A stretch of 64,000 nucleotides of DNA from Cryobacterium sp. SO1 (GCF_004210215.2 NZ_CP067394.1:3100001-3164000); one strand, 5' to 3'. Shown: positions 6,677-17,808, counted from the first letter of the stretch. Numbers and translations are program-made. The notes: generated by a model not told the origin, from the sequence alone.

Positions 6677-7606
6677 CTATCCGGCCGGGGTCTCGGTGGG
6701 CGTGGCGGTCGGCGTGGGGGTTGTGGTGGAGTACGCCTCACTGGCTGCCTGCAGCACGAAAGCCGCGAACTCCTTGGGGTCGTCCAGGGCGCCCACGTAC
6801 TGCTTGCCGTTCACAAGCACCGTCGGGGTTCCCGTGATCGCCTCAAGGGAGGTCGAATTGGGGATGGGTCCGCTCAGCGCCCGGTCCGTGGCGTCCTGCA
6901 CCCAGGACTTGAACGTGGTTTCGTCGATGCAGTCGTTGATCGTGGACAGGTTCGCCGACACGCCGGAGCTCGTCACGATGCCCTTGAGGTCGTCGTCGCT
7001 CAACCCGGCCGTGCCCTCGACGGGCTGCGCCTCGAAGAGCGCCGAGTTGAAGGCCAGGAAGTCGTCCGGCGAGGAATCCGCCACGCAAGCGGCCGCGTTC
7101 GCGGCCCGAAGCGAATACTGGGTTCCCGCGGATTTGCTGGTCAAAATAGAAATCGGGTGCATTTCGACGGTGGCGGCGCCTGAGTCGACCCACTGCGAGA
7201 TCTGCTCGGCGTTTGTGGTCTCGAACGTGCCGCAGAACGGGCACAGGTAGTCGATGTACACCCGGATGTCGGGGACGGCGCCGGTGGGGTCCGGGGTGGA
7301 CGGTACCAGCTCGGCGCCCGGCTGCAACGCCGGGGTGGTCACGGCGGTCAGGCCCTCGCCGATGAGGAGACCATCGCTGGCCATGTTGCGCGGGCCGGGA
7401 CCGGCCGGCTGCACGGAGTTGACGATGATCAGGACGATGGCCGTCACCACGGCGATGGCGGCGACGGCGATGCCGCCCTGCAGGAACACCCGGTTGCGGC
7501 GGTCGCGCTTCTTCTGCTCCACCCGGATCTGTGCGGCCTTCGTGCGCGCGGCGTCGCGACGCTGATTCTTCGAGGGACGTGAGTCGCCTGGGCCGCCAGT
7601 TGTCAT
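6677..7606 (-). CDS. membrane-anchored DsbA-like thioredoxin-fold protein
   Basis: A 309-residue protein: a basic cytoplasmic N-terminus (residues 1-40), one membrane anchor (~41-64, LQGGIAVAAIAVVTAIVLII), then an extracytoplasmic DsbA/FrnE-type thioredoxin domain with the redox motif C122-PF-C125 and a cis-Pro segment ITGTPTVLVNGK. A Thr/Pro-rich tail ends the protein. It probably introduces or shuffles disulphides in secreted proteins. Start ATG at 7606 chosen because GGAG lies ~9 bases upstream. Divergent from the ABC ATPase at 7894; the 287 bases between hold only promoters as far as I can tell. Confidence 0.88.
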   Translation of the reverse strand: MTTGGPGDSRPSKNQRRDAARTKAAQIRVEQKKRDRRNRVFLQGGIAVAAIAVVTAIVLIIVNSVQPAGPGPRNMASDGLLIGEGLTAVTTPALQPGAELVPSTPDPTGAVPDIRVYIDYLCPFCGTFETTNAEQISQWVDSGAATVEMHPISILTSKSAGTQYSLRAANAAACVADSSPDDFLAFNSALFEAQPVEGTAGLSDDDLKGIVTSSGVSANLSTINDCIDETTFKSWVQDATDRALSGPIPNSTSLEAITGTPTVLVNGKQYVGALDDPKEFAAFVLQAASEAYSTTTPTPTATPTETPAG

Positions 7607-7893
7607 GGATGATCGCTCCGAGTTGAAGGGGGTTGCGCCCGCGGATGTGCGCGTGAGCACTTTCAAATAGTAGGTCCCCAGTCTGGGAAATAACCAACCG
7701 GCGCCTCACCGGGCGCACACGGCGGGCACACCGGACCCGGCGGCGCGCGCTGGGCAACGAATTCAGCGGACACGCATCCCGGGCATGCCATACTGGGAAG
7801 GTCTTGCGCTGGTGCTACGTCAGCCGGACGCACAAATCCCATCACAACGGATCGTCCGGCACGTACCTGCCGGTGAAGGAGAATAACGAAATA

Positions 7894-8991
<1,098 letters not shown>

Positions 8992-9001
8992 GTTGCCCCA
9001 C

Positions 9002-9042
9002 GACAAACTCGACCGTCGGCAGTTTCGGCGGTCGAGTTTGTC
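9002..9042 (+). terminator. terminator hairpin after the ABC ATPase gene
   Basis: A 14-base-pair perfect stem (GACAAACTCGACCG and its complement) with a 13-base loop, 10 bases after the TAA at 8991. No long T-tract follows, as is common in high-GC genomes. Confidence 0.8.
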
Positions 9043-9147
9043 ATATCGGCGCCCGGATGCCCGTCGGCGCCGTTTCCTCGCCTCCGCGCCGCTTCCGGCC
9101 GGGGCGGATTGCGGCCCTGCCGGGCCTTCCCGATAGTTAGGCTCCTC

Positions 9148-10455
9148 ATGAGCGGTTCTCTGAACATCACGTCCGCAACGGCCGACCCGGCCCTACTCGA
9201 TCTGCCCTGGAACGTGCCGCTGGATGCGTGGCCGAACGAGAACATCGCCTCGCTTCCCAAGGGCCTCTCCCGCCACCTCGTGCGGTTCGCGCACCTGAGC
9301 GGCCGGGTTGTCGCCATCAAGGAGACCACCAGCGAGATGGCCAAGCGCGAGTACGACATGCTCCGCACCCTGCAAGGCCTGGAAATCCCCTGCGTCGAAC
9401 CGCTTGCCGTGATCACCAACCGCACCGACGAAGACGGCGACCCGCTCAACTCGGTGCTGGTGACCCGGCACCTCAAGTTCTCGCTGCCCTATCGGGCGCT
9501 GTACTCCCAGGCCCTGCGGCCAGACACCGCCACCCGCCTGGTCGACGCGCTGGCCCTGCTGCTCGTGCGAGTGCACATGGTCGGCCTGTTCTGGGGCGAC
9601 GTGTCGCTGTCGAACACGCTCTTCCGCCGTGACGCCGGAGCCTTCGCCGCGTACCTCGTCGACGCCGAAACCGGGCAGCTCTACCCCGGCGGCCTGTCCA
9701 ACGGCCAGCGCGAGAACGATCTGGAAATCGCCCGGGTGAACATCGCCGGCGAGCTGATGGACCTCGAGGCCGGCGGCCGCGTCGCCGACGAGCTCGACCC
9801 GATCAACGTGAGCAACGGCATCGTCGCGGCCTACCGGCTGCTGTGGAAGGAGCTCACCGGCTCCGAGTCGTTCGCCAGCAGTGAGCGCTGGCGCATCACC
9901 GAACGCGTCGAACGCCTCAACCATCTCGGCTTCGATATCGAGGAACTCGCGATCAAGACCGACGAGAACGGCACGACGGTGCGCATCCAGCCCAAGGTCG
10001 TCGACGCGGGCCACCACCAGCGCCGACTGCTGCGCCTGACCGGTCTCGACGCTGAAGAGAACCAGGCCCGTCGGCTGCTGAACGACCTCGACTCCTACGG
10101 GGTCGCCTACGGCAACCCGGACGCCGACGAGGAGATGATGGCGCACGAGTGGCTGGTGCGGGTGTTCGAGCCCGTCGTGCGGGCCATCCCCCGCGAGCTC
10201 AAGGGCAAGCTCGAGCCGGCCGAGGTGTTCCACCAACTGCTCGACCACCGCTGGTACATGGCGCAGAACGCGAGCCGGGACATCCCCCTGGCCGAAGCCG
10301 TCACCTCCTACGTTCAGGATGTGCTGCGGCACCGCCGCGACGAGGCCACCGTGATCGACCCGCCCACCACGCCGATCGCCCTGCCTGACCTCGAAGAAGA
10401 AGGCCTCACAGCCGACGACGGCGTTGACGTCGACGACTGGCGCCTGAACGTCTGA
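9148..10455 (+). CDS. DUF4032 / lipopolysaccharide-kinase-like protein
   Basis: A 435-residue protein conserved in Actinobacteria. The N-terminal ~210 residues look like a degenerate protein-kinase fold: VVAIKETTSEMAKREY (a VAIK-type lysine and an alpha-C glutamate), the catalytic-loop-like WGDVSLSNTLF (from residue 149) and LVDAETG in place of DFG. The C-terminal half corresponds to DUF4032, with many acidic residues. The substrate is unknown. Start ATG at 9148. The gene is monocistronic and converges on rlmB. Confidence 0.8.
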   Translation: MSGSLNITSATADPALLDLPWNVPLDAWPNENIASLPKGLSRHLVRFAHLSGRVVAIKETTSEMAKREYDMLRTLQGLEIPCVEPLAVITNRTDEDGDPLNSVLVTRHLKFSLPYRALYSQALRPDTATRLVDALALLLVRVHMVGLFWGDVSLSNTLFRRDAGAFAAYLVDAETGQLYPGGLSNGQRENDLEIARVNIAGELMDLEAGGRVADELDPINVSNGIVAAYRLLWKELTGSESFASSERWRITERVERLNHLGFDIEELAIKTDENGTTVRIQPKVVDAGHHQRRLLRLTGLDAEENQARRLLNDLDSYGVAYGNPDADEEMMAHEWLVRVFEPVVRAIPRELKGKLEPAEVFHQLLDHRWYMAQNASRDIPLAEAVTSYVQDVLRHRRDEATVIDPPTTPIALPDLEEEGLTADDGVDVDDWRLNV

Positions 10456-10476
10456 CACCCCGCTCCCGCGCTGCGG

Positions 10477-10536
10477 TGAGAAGTCACTCGAGGCCAGTCA
10501 CAACCCTCTCCACTAGCCCCAACTGCCCTCTCGCGA
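10477..10536. repeat. imperfect palindrome, class C copy 1
   Basis: GTGAGAAGTCACTCGAGGCCAG on the left faces CCCCAACTGCCCTCTCGC on the right. The same motif pair recurs at 32664-32722 and 32737-32795. Here it sits between convergent genes. Confidence 0.6.
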
Positions 10537-10540
10537 GCGC

Positions 10541-10580
10541 GGGGCAGGGGCAGGGGCAGGGGCAGGGGCAGGGGCAGGGG
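10541..10580. repeat. GGGGCA hexamer tandem array
   Basis: Six full copies and a partial seventh of GGGGCA in perfect tandem, directly after the class C palindrome. Seven G4 runs spaced by CA could form a G-quadruplex on the plus strand. Copy number is likely to vary between strains. Confidence 0.95.
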
Positions 10581-10593
10581 CGACTCTATGAGA

Positions 10594-10632
10594 AACGGGC
10601 AGGTCCTCCCCGGTGGGGAGGACCTGCCCGTT
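10594..10632. terminator. bidirectional terminator between DUF4032 gene and rlmB
   Basis: Perfect 18-base-pair stem (AACGGGCAGGTCCTCCCC and its complement) with a 3-base loop, 20 bases past the rlmB stop. It can serve both convergent transcripts. Confidence 0.85.
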
Positions 10633-10652
10633 GCAGCGTGCGCAGCGTGCGG

Positions 10653-11753
10653 TTAGGCCTGCGCGGCCGCCTTCGTTGCTGCCTTCGCGGCCGCCGCCGT
10701 GGCGCGCAGCTTGGAGATCTCGTACAGCGTGACGCCGGCGGCGATTCCGGCGTTCAGCGACTCGGTGTTCGCGTTGATCGGGATCGACACGATGGCGTCG
10801 CAGGTCTCGGTGACGAGGCGGGACAGGCCCTTGCCCTCGCTGCCGACGACCACGACGATGGGGCGCTCCGCGTAGCCGAGGCCGAGCTCGGGCAGCTGCG
10901 TGTCGCCGCCGCCGTCGAGGCCGATCACGAGCATGCCGCGCTCCTTGAGCGCCTTGAGGGTCTGGGTGAGGTTGCTCGCCATCGCGACGGGCAGGCGCGC
11001 GGCCGCTCCGGCCGAGGTCTTCCAGGCCGAGGCGGTGACGCCAACGGAGCGACGCTGCGGCACGATGACGCCGTGGCCGCCGAACGCCGCGGTGGAACGG
11101 ATGATCGCCCCCAGGTTGCGCGGATCGGTGATGCCGTCCAGGGCCACGAACAGCGGCCTGTGGCCGCGGCTGATGGTCAGGTCGAGCAGCTCCACCGGGT
11201 GCGCGTACTCGTACGCGGGCACCTTGAGGGCGAGGCCCTGGTGCACGGCGTCCTTGCCCGAGAGCCGGTCGATCTCGGGGCGCATGACCTCGAGAACCGG
11301 GATGTTGCGGGTGGTGGCGAGCTTGAGGACTTCCTTGACCCGGTCATCCATTTCGATGCGGGTGGCCACGTAGAGCGCCGATGCGGGGATCTTGGCGCGC
11401 AGCGCCTCGAGCACCGAGTTGCGGCCGGTGACGACCTCGAACTCGGCATCCGACTTGGCCTTGCGAGTGGACGAACCGCCGCCGCCGGTGTTGCCGGTGC
11501 CGGTGCTGCGGCCCGAGCGCGGGGCGCCGGAACCGGAGCCTCCGGGTGCGCGGCTGCGACCGCCGCCGGCCGCGGCGAAGCGGTCCTTGGCAGCCTTGGC
11601 CTTGCCGGCGGGGTGGTACGGACGGTCTTCGGCCTTGGGGGTGGGCTTCTTACCCTCGAGAGCCTGACGGCCCTGGCCGCCGGAGCCGACCTGCGGCCCC
11701 CTGCTGCCCTTGCGTACCGCGCCGGTGCGCGATTTGCGGTCTAAGTTCTTCAT
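10653..11753 (-). CDS. rlmB: 23S rRNA (guanosine-2251-2'-O)-methyltransferase RlmB
   Basis: SPOUT-class (SpoU) methyltransferase, 366 residues. The first ~105 residues are a basic, Gly/Ser-rich, disordered actinobacterial extension; then a substrate-binding domain ([12 protein letters not shown]) and the SpoU core with its three motifs: [31 protein letters not shown] and the knot residues [13 protein letters not shown]. It methylates the peptidyl-transferase-loop guanosine of 23S rRNA. Its ATG overlaps the cysS stop by one base (TGATG), so it is the last gene of the ispDF-cysS-rlmB unit. Confidence 0.92.
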   Translation of the reverse strand: MKNLDRKSRTGAVRKGSRGPQVGSGGQGRQALEGKKPTPKAEDRPYHPAGKAKAAKDRFAAAGGGRSRAPGGSGSGAPRSGRSTGTGNTGGGGSSTRKAKSDAEFEVVTGRNSVLEALRAKIPASALYVATRIEMDDRVKEVLKLATTRNIPVLEVMRPEIDRLSGKDAVHQGLALKVPAYEYAHPVELLDLTISRGHRPLFVALDGITDPRNLGAIIRSTAAFGGHGVIVPQRRSVGVTASAWKTSAGAAARLPVAMASNLTQTLKALKERGMLVIGLDGGGDTQLPELGLGYAERPIVVVVGSEGKGLSRLVTETCDAIVSIPINANTESLNAGIAAGVTLYEISKLRATAAAAKAATKAAAQA

Positions 11754-13168
11754 CAGTCAAAACTCCAATGTGCACCCGACGGGGTGTCTTCGATGGTTAT
11801 GCCGGCGACGACGAGCTCGTCCCGGATACGGTCTGCGGCTGCGTAGTCGCGGCTCTGCCTGGCGGTCTCGCGGTCGTCGAGCAGGCGCTCCACGAGGGCG
11901 GTGAGGGCCACCATGGCGGGTTCGTCTGTCGCCACGGCCCAGCCGGGCGACAGGGGGTTGATGCCGAGAACCTCGCTCATCGCGAGAACCTGGCCGCGCG
12001 CGGCCGCGGCCGCGTGCAGGTCTTCGGCGTCGAGGGCCGCGTTTCCGGCGCGCACGGTGTCGTGAAGCACGCCGAGCGCCTGCGGCACCGCGAGGTCGTC
12101 ATCCATGGCCCTGGCGAAGTCATCCGGCACGATCTCAACGCCGGAGCCGGCGAAACGGGTGTCGGCCAGGCGCCGGTCGGCGCGGTCGAGGAAGCTCTCG
12201 ATGCGTTCGAGGGCGGCCTCGGCCTCGGCCAGGGAGCCCTCGTGGAAATCGAGGGTGGACCGGTAGTGCGCGGCGCCCAGATAGTACCGCACCACGATGG
12301 CGCGGGCCTGGTCGAGCAGTTCGGCGGCGTAGACCGAGTTGCCCAGCGACTTGGACATCTTCTGGCCGTTGGTGTTGACCAGGCCGTTGTGCACCCAGTA
12401 GTTGGCGAACGCGTCGCCGGCGGCCGTGGATTGGGCCAGCTCGTTCTCGTGGTGCGGGAAGCGCAGGTCGAGGCCGCCGCCGTGGATGTCGAAGTGCGGC
12501 CCGAGGTAGCGGGCGGCCATGGCGGAGCACTCGATGTGCCAGCCGGGCCGGCCGGAACCCCAGGGGGACGCCCAGGCGGCCGAGGCGGGCTCGCCCTCCT
12601 TGTGGCCTTTCCAGAGGGCGAAGTCGCGCCCGTCGCGCTTGCCGCGCAGGTCGGCGTCGGCGGCCGCCTCCATGTTGTCGGGGTTCTGCCGGGTGAGCTC
12701 GCCGTAGGCGGGCCAGCTCGTGGTGTCGAAGTACACGTCACCGGAGTCATCCGCGACCGGATACGCGTGGCCGGCGTCGATGAGCCGGCCGATGATGTCC
12801 TGCATCTCCTGCACGCTCGCCGTGGCGCGCGGCTCGTAGGTGGGGGCGAGGATACCGAGCTTCTGGTAGCCGGCGGTGAACTCGAGTTCGTAGCGGTACG
12901 CGAGTGCCCACCACTGTTCGGTGGTGCCCGTGGCGTTGAGCAGGATCTTGTCGTCGATGTCGGTGACGTTTCGGATGAAGGTGACGTCGTTGCCGCGGTA
13001 GCTGAGCCAGCGGCGCAGCTGGTCGTAGACCAGGGCGCTGCGCAGGTGGCCGATGTGCGGGGACGACTGCACCGTGGGTCCGCAGACGTAGATTCCGACC
13101 TTGCCCGGAACGATCGGCAGGAAATCGCGAAGGGTTTGGGCCTTCGAGTCGTATAGTCGCATGCTCAC
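11753..13168 (-). CDS. cysS: cysteinyl-tRNA synthetase
   Basis: Class I aminoacyl-tRNA synthetase of 471 residues. [16 protein letters not shown] holds the first zinc cysteine and the HIGH motif, with KMSKSLGN downstream; HHENELAQS gives the other zinc ligands. The length and the C-terminal anticodon-binding region mark it as CysS, not the shorter mycothiol ligase MshC. Start taken at GTG 13168 (VSMRLYD); the ATG two codons later is equally possible. The ispDF-cysS-rlmB order is conserved among Actinobacteria. Confidence 0.95.
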   Translation of the reverse strand: MSMRLYDSKAQTLRDFLPIVPGKVGIYVCGPTVQSSPHIGHLRSALVYDQLRRWLSYRGNDVTFIRNVTDIDDKILLNATGTTEQWWALAYRYELEFTAGYQKLGILAPTYEPRATASVQEMQDIIGRLIDAGHAYPVADDSGDVYFDTTSWPAYGELTRQNPDNMEAAADADLRGKRDGRDFALWKGHKEGEPASAAWASPWGSGRPGWHIECSAMAARYLGPHFDIHGGGLDLRFPHHENELAQSTAAGDAFANYWVHNGLVNTNGQKMSKSLGNSVYAAELLDQARAIVVRYYLGAAHYRSTLDFHEGSLAEAEAALERIESFLDRADRRLADTRFAGSGVEIVPDDFARAMDDDLAVPQALGVLHDTVRAGNAALDAEDLHAAAAARGQVLAMSEVLGINPLSPGWAVATDEPAMVALTALVERLLDDRETARQSRDYAAADRIRDELVVAGITIEDTPSGAHWSFD

Positions 13169-13177
13169 TGGTTCAGT

Positions 13178-14422
13178 TTAGGCGAGGGTCGCTCGGATGC
13201 TCGGGTGGACCTGCTCGGGTATGAGCAGTGCGGTGGCCAGTGCGGCGATGCCCTCACCGCGCCCGGTGAAGCCCAGCAGATCGGTGGTGGTCGCCGACAC
13301 CGACACCGGCGCGCCCAGGATGCCGGTGAGCAGCTCCTGGGCTTCGGCCCGTCGTGGGGCGAGCTTGGGCCGGTTTCCGATGATCTGAACGGTGACGTTG
13401 CCCACCCGGTAACCGGCCTCGGTCACCAGGCGCAGGGTCTCGGCGAGGAACACCTCGCCGTGCGCGTCGGTGAGCCGCGGGTCGGCGGTGCCGAAGACCT
13501 GACCGATGTCGCCCAGGCCCGCGGCGGCGAGCAGGGCGTCGCAGATGGCGTGCACGGCCGCGTCGCCGTCGCTGTGCCCGGACAGGCCCCGCTCCCCCGG
13601 CCAGTGCAGGCCCGCCAGCCAGAGCGCGCTGGTGTCGTCGAAGGCGTGCACGTCCAGGCCGGTGCCCACCCGCTGGGCGGCGGCCGGCGCCGGGGCGTCC
13701 GCCCCGAGCAGCAGTTCGGCGCGGCGCAGGTCCCAGGGCGTGGTCACCTTGAAGGCCAGCGGGTCGCCGGGAATGACGGTGACGGCGTTGCCGGCCGCCG
13801 CGACGAGGGCCGCATCGTCGGTGAGGTCCCGCGCCGCGGCATCCGTGGCCGGCAGGGTGGCGGCCCAGGCGAATGCGGCGTCGAGCATGGCGCGGGGAAA
13901 ACCCTGCGGCGTCTGCACCGCGCTCAGCAGGGACCTGTCGACGGTGCCCAGGATGGTGGCGTCTGCGTCGACACTCTTGATGGTGTCGACCACGGACAGT
14001 CCGGGCACGATGCCGTGGCCGGTGGCCCGCACGGCGGCCACCACGGCGTCGATCAGGGCAGCCGGGGTGAGCGCCCTGGCGGCGTCGTGCACGAGCACCA
14101 CGGCGACGCCGGCGCGCACCCGGGCGAGGCCCCTGGCCACGGAGGCCTGCCTGGTGTCCCCGCCGGCGACGACGTCGACATACCCGGCGGCGCTGCCGGC
14201 GACCCGGTCGGCGATGACCCTGGCTTCGGCGAGCTGGGCCTCGGGTGCGACCACGATCACCTGGGCGGGTTCGGCCAGGCCGAACACCCCGCTGAGGGCG
14301 TGTTCAAGGATGGCGCGACCCTGAAGCGGCACGAACGCCTTGGGCTGGTCGCGACCGAGCCGGCTGCCGCTGCCGGCGGCGACGACGATGACCGCGACGG
14401 CGGGAACCGGAATTTCAGGCAT
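13178..14422 (-). CDS. ispDF: bifunctional IspD/IspF of the MEP isoprenoid pathway
   Basis: A 414-residue fusion of two non-consecutive MEP-pathway enzymes. Residues 1-~235 are IspD (2-C-methyl-D-erythritol 4-phosphate cytidylyltransferase): GSGSRLG (17-23), [20 protein letters not shown] and VQTPQGF. Residues ~250-410 are IspF (MECDP synthase): GTGLDVHAF metal site, [15 protein letters not shown] and [15 protein letters not shown]. Many actinobacteria keep the two as adjacent separate genes, so the fusion is a lineage trait. Nine bases separate it from cysS. Confidence 0.95.
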   Translation of the reverse strand: MPEIPVPAVAVIVVAAGSGSRLGRDQPKAFVPLQGRAILEHALSGVFGLAEPAQVIVVAPEAQLAEARVIADRVAGSAAGYVDVVAGGDTRQASVARGLARVRAGVAVVLVHDAARALTPAALIDAVVAAVRATGHGIVPGLSVVDTIKSVDADATILGTVDRSLLSAVQTPQGFPRAMLDAAFAWAATLPATDAAARDLTDDAALVAAAGNAVTVIPGDPLAFKVTTPWDLRRAELLLGADAPAPAAAQRVGTGLDVHAFDDTSALWLAGLHWPGERGLSGHSDGDAAVHAICDALLAAAGLGDIGQVFGTADPRLTDAHGEVFLAETLRLVTEAGYRVGNVTVQIIGNRPKLAPRRAEAQELLTGILGAPVSVSATTTDLLGFTGRGEGIAALATALLIPEQVHPSIRATLA

Positions 14423-14550
14423 GTCTGGAGGCTATCTGGTGGGGCGCAGTGATGCGCGGTGAATGTGGGCGGTGATCGGGGTGGGACACAGGCGCAGAAC
14501 GTGCGAAAGGCGGCACCGTTGGGCGCCGCCTGTCGTACGAACAGGAGATA

Positions 14551-15033
14551 CTACGAGGCGAGCACCTCGTCGAGCACCGTTGAGGCCTGGTCCTCGTCAG
14601 TCTTCTCGGCCAGGGCCAGTTCGGAGATGAGGATCTGCCGCGCCTTCGCGAGCATCCGCTTCTCCCCGGCCGACAGGCCGCGGTCCTGATCCCGGCGCCA
14701 CAGGTCGCGGACGACCTCTGACACCTTGATGACATCGCCGCTGGCCAGCTTTTCCAGGTTGGCCTTGTACCGGCGCGACCAGTTGGTCGGTTCCTCGGTG
14801 AACGGGGCGCGCAAGACCTCGAACACCTTGTCAAGGCCGTCTTGACCGATCACGTCGCGCACACCGACAAGATCGACGTTCTCGGCGGGCACCTCGATGG
14901 TGAGGTCTCCCTGGGTGACGTTGAGCTTCAAATACAGTTTCTCTTCACCCTTGATGATGCGAGTTTTCACCTCGGTGATCGTCGCAGCGCCGTGGTGGGG
15001 ATAAACGACTGTTTCGCCGACTTCAAATAACAT
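14551..15033 (-). CDS. carD: CarD-family transcriptional regulator
   Basis: A 160-residue CarD: an N-terminal RNA-polymerase-interacting Tudor-like domain ([19 protein letters not shown]) and a helical DNA-binding domain ([13 protein letters not shown], with the conserved W). It stabilises the open complex at promoters, notably rRNA promoters, through RNAP beta. Start ATG at 15033 chosen for GAAGGGA upstream; an upstream in-frame start at 15054 would lack a site. It lies ahead of ispDF with a 128-base gap, as in mycobacteria. Confidence 0.94.
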   Translation of the reverse strand: MLFEVGETVVYPHHGAATITEVKTRIIKGEEKLYLKLNVTQGDLTIEVPAENVDLVGVRDVIGQDGLDKVFEVLRAPFTEEPTNWSRRYKANLEKLASGDVIKVSEVVRDLWRRDQDRGLSAGEKRMLAKARQILISELALAEKTDEDQASTVLDEVLAS

Positions 15034-15209
15034 GTATTGATATCCCTTCAGCAACGTCTATGATACCACCGCTCCCCGTCAGCCTCCGGTGGCCGTATTC
15101 ACGGTCGACCCTGCTGCGCCGTGGCCGGTCGGTTCCGTAAGCTAAACTCAACCCAAATCTGCAGCGTTCACGCCACCTCGGCTGAACGCTGAACTCTTGT
15201 GGAGGTCTT

Positions 15210-15767
15210 GTGAGAGCGCGAACCATGGCAACCGTCGTTGTGGCGGCCGGCATCCTGTTGGGCACCAGCGGATGCAATCTGTTCGCTCCCCAAGCGACGA
15301 CCATCCAGTATGACGCCAGCGACGGCGTCAGCGGCGACCTCGGCGACCTGGCGATCCGCAACGCGATGCTGATCACCGAGGACGGTGAGAACGCGAACCT
15401 CGTGGTGCACGTTGTCAACGGCGGCGACGAAGACATCGATCTGTTGGTGCAGTACGAGGGCGTCGACGAGAAGGTCGACAAGACCGTGACCATCGACGCG
15501 AACGCCACCACCGAGATCGGCCTGCCCGGCGGCGAGTTGCTCGCCGTCCAGAGCCTGAACGCCTCGGCCGGGTCGCTGTTCCCGGTGTTCTTCCAATACG
15601 GCGACCTCACCGGCATCGAGCTGCTCGTTCCGGTGCTCGACGGCACACTGGCGGAGTACTCCACCCTGGTCCCGACCCCGGCACCCGTGCCCACGGTCGT
15701 TCCCACGGAACCCGCCGGCGAAACCCCTTTGCCCACAGCGACGCCGGAAGCCACCACGGCCCCGTAA
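15210..15767 (+). CDS. putative lipoprotein of unknown function
   Basis: A 185-residue secreted protein: signal peptide with TVVVAAGILLGTSGC, giving a lipid-modified Cys22 (the -3 position is Thr, so the lipobox is slightly off). The body is a beta-rich domain (LAIRNAMLITEDGENANLVV) like the copper-chaperone PCu(A)C-type or small immunoglobulin-like lipoproteins, but I see no Met/His metal motif. A Pro/Thr-rich tail closes it. GTG at 15210 follows GGAGG closely; ATG at 15225 is the alternative. Divergent from carD. Confidence 0.75.
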   Translation: MRARTMATVVVAAGILLGTSGCNLFAPQATTIQYDASDGVSGDLGDLAIRNAMLITEDGENANLVVHVVNGGDEDIDLLVQYEGVDEKVDKTVTIDANATTEIGLPGGELLAVQSLNASAGSLFPVFFQYGDLTGIELLVPVLDGTLAEYSTLVPTPAPVPTVVPTEPAGETPLPTATPEATTAP

Positions 15768-15785
15768 CCGGTCCGCGACAACGCG

Positions 15786-15823
15786 CGAAAATGCCCCGCG
15801 AGCGAAAGCCGCGGGGCATTTCG
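15786..15823. terminator. bidirectional terminator hairpin
   Basis: CGAAAATGCCCCGCG pairs with CGCGGGGCATTTCG across a short loop, between the convergent lipoprotein gene and regX3. The stem carries A/T at its base, giving a short T-run in each direction. Confidence 0.8.
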
Positions 15824-15858
15824 GCGTCTCCGGGGGCGGATACCCGCCGCCGGGAGGG

Positions 15859-16539
15859 TCAGGCCTCGAAGCGGTAGCCCAGGCCGCGCACGGTGACGAG
15901 CATGGTGGGCTCCGACGGTGTCGCCTCGATCCGGGAGCGGATGCGCTTGATGTGCACGTCGAGGGTCTTGGTGTCGCCGAAGTAGTCGGTGCCCCAGACC
16001 CGGTCGATCAGCTGTCCGCGGGTGAGCACCCGGCCGGCGTTGCGCAGCAGGAACTCGAGCAACTCGAATTCCTTCAGCGGCATGTTTACCACGTCGCCGG
16101 AGACCGCCACGGTGTGCCGTTCGATGTCCATCCGCACGGTGCCCGCGTTGAGGACGCCGTCATCCTCTTCGGCGGGGTCGGCGTGCCGTCGCGACACGGC
16201 CCGGATGCGCGCGAGCAGCTCCCGGGTGGAGTACGGCTTGGTGACGTAGTCGTCTGCGCCCAATTCGAGTCCCACGACGATGTCAACCTCGGAGTCCTTG
16301 GCCGTCAGCATGATGATCGGAACCGAGGAGCGGGTGCGGATCTCCCGGCACACCTCGGTGCCGGGGATGCCGGGCAGCATGAGGTCCAGCAGCACCAGGT
16401 CGGCGCCGGCCCTGTCGAATTCGGCCAGGGCGCTCGGGCCATCCTCCGCCACGGTCACCTCGTAGCCTTCCCGTTCGAGCAGGAAGCTCAGCGGCTCGCT
16501 CAGCGCCTGCTCGTCTTCAACTAGAAGGATTCGGGTCAT
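15859..16539 (-). CDS. regX3: OmpR/PhoB-family response regulator RegX3
   Basis: A 226-residue two-component regulator: receiver domain (phospho-acceptor D52 in LVLLDLMLPG, K in YVTKPYS) and a winged-helix DNA-binding domain (RVLTRGQLIDRVWG, DTKTLDVHIKRIRSR). It is the partner of the kinase encoded immediately upstream, with an ATGA overlap. The gpmA neighbourhood and closeness to phoU match the mycobacterial senX3-regX3 locus, which controls the phosphate-starvation response, so pstS, phoU and ppk1 in this window are plausible targets. Confidence 0.92.
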   Translation of the reverse strand: MTRILLVEDEQALSEPLSFLLEREGYEVTVAEDGPSALAEFDRAGADLVLLDLMLPGIPGTEVCREIRTRSSVPIIMLTAKDSEVDIVVGLELGADDYVTKPYSTRELLARIRAVSRRHADPAEEDDGVLNAGTVRMDIERHTVAVSGDVVNMPLKEFELLEFLLRNAGRVLTRGQLIDRVWGTDYFGDTKTLDVHIKRIRSRIEATPSEPTMLVTVRGLGYRFEA

Positions 16540-17690
16540 GGGATGTCTCCTGTCGCCGCTGGCGCGGGGTGTGTCGCCTCTGGCAGGCGAATGGTGAAGG
16601 TCGAGCCGTGGCCAGGTTGGGACCAGACCCGGATGTCGCCGCCGTGGATCTGCACGACGTGTTTGACGATGGACAGGCCCAGACCGGTTCCGCCGGTGTT
16701 GCGGGATCTGGCCTGGTCGACGCGGAAGAACCTCTCGAAGATCCGGTTCAGATCGCTCTCCTGGATGCCGACACCCTGGTCGGTGACGGTGATCTGGATC
16801 ACACCGTCGGTGACGCGTGACCCGACGCCGACCCTGGACCCCGGCGACGAATAGTTCACGGCGTTGGCGACCAGGTTGTGCACGGCCATCACGAGCAGCC
16901 GTTCGTCGCCGTACACCTGGGCGCGGGACTTCTTGCCCACCGCGATGGTGATGCGGTCGGCATCCGCCACGACCCGGTTCTGGTCGATGCCGGCGGCCAC
17001 GATGTCGTCGACCTCGAGCAACTCCGGCTGCCGGGGGGAATCCTGGGCCTGCAGCCTGGACAGTTCGATGATCTCCTGGGTCAGCCGGGCCAGCCGGCCG
17101 GCCTCCGTGGTGAGCCGGTCGGCGAAACGTCGCACCTGCACCGGCTCGTCGGCCGCATGGTCGAGCGCCTCGGCGAGCAGCCCGACCGCGGCAATCGGGG
17201 TCTTCAGTTCGTGGCTGATGTTGGCGACGAAGTCCCGGCGCACCTCGTCGAGCCGGAACGCCTCGGTGCGGTCCTCGGCCAGCAGCAGCACATACCGGGA
17301 GCCCAGCCGGGCCAGCCGCACCCGCAGGTGCATGCTCGCGTCACCGAACGGACCGCGGGAGAGCACCAGGTCTTCCGAGACGGATTCGCCAGTGCGGCGG
17401 ACGCCACGAGCCAGGTCCAGCAGTTCGGGGTGGGTGAGCTGCTGGTTGACCACCAGTCCCATGCTCAGCGCCCCGGGTGAGGACTTGATCGCGTTGTTCG
17501 ACGGGTCGAGCACCACCCCGGCGCTCTCCAGGGCATCGAGGACCTGGTCGATGCCGTCCGGAACCGCCGGGTTGACCACCTCGGCGGCCCGTTTGCCGTG
17601 CCGCTCCGCCACATAGAGCAGGGTCACGAACCCAGCGCCGACGGTGAGGCCCAGTGCCAGGGACAGCAACACAAGCCAGGATGATTCCAT
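16536..17690 (-). CDS. senX3: sensor histidine kinase SenX3
   Basis: A 384-residue membrane kinase: one N-terminal segment (WLVLLSLALGLTVGAGFVTLLYV), a PAS-like domain (~45-145), the dimerisation/phospho-acceptor motif with H160 in FVANISHELKTP, and the ATPase domain (NLVANAVNYSSPGS, DQGVGI, TGGTGLGLSIVKH). Phosphorylates RegX3. It lacks a large extracytoplasmic sensor, consistent with sensing phosphate status through PhoU and the Pst transporter. It is divergent from phoU across a 182-base intergenic region with a Pho-like box. Confidence 0.92.
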   Translation of the reverse strand: MESSWLVLLSLALGLTVGAGFVTLLYVAERHGKRAAEVVNPAVPDGIDQVLDALESAGVVLDPSNNAIKSSPGALSMGLVVNQQLTHPELLDLARGVRRTGESVSEDLVLSRGPFGDASMHLRVRLARLGSRYVLLLAEDRTEAFRLDEVRRDFVANISHELKTPIAAVGLLAEALDHAADEPVQVRRFADRLTTEAGRLARLTQEIIELSRLQAQDSPRQPELLEVDDIVAAGIDQNRVVADADRITIAVGKKSRAQVYGDERLLVMAVHNLVANAVNYSSPGSRVGVGSRVTDGVIQITVTDQGVGIQESDLNRIFERFFRVDQARSRNTGGTGLGLSIVKHVVQIHGGDIRVWSQPGHGSTFTIRLPEATHPAPAATGDIP

Positions 17691-17783
17691 TTGACCAGAT
17701 TAGTGACCCTGGCACGGGTCAATCGCGACGGCAAGGGTGGGCACACGCTACTTTGGTAGTTGTTCAGTCGCACGGCACCTGCT

Positions 17784-17808
17784 GTTAACCTGCGTTCGCC
17801 ACTATTTA
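17784..17808 (+). promoter_or_regulatory. possible Pho-type box and promoter of phoU
   Basis: GTTAACCTGCGTTCGCC holds two GTT-x-x-CC half-sites 10 bases apart (the usual Pho-box spacing is 11), followed after two bases by TATTTA as a possible -10. Its position fits activator binding at -35. Weaker than the boxes before ppk1 and pstS. Confidence 0.4.

Noticed and set aside
10477..10632. A small RNA gene in the DUF4032-rlmB gap
   Set aside because: A palindrome, a hexamer array and a terminator account for the whole stretch; I see no promoter directing a separate transcript.
11753..13168. MshC (mycothiol Cys:GlcN-Ins ligase) in place of CysS
   Set aside because: The full-length C-terminal anticodon-binding region and the conserved rlmB/ispDF context fit CysS.
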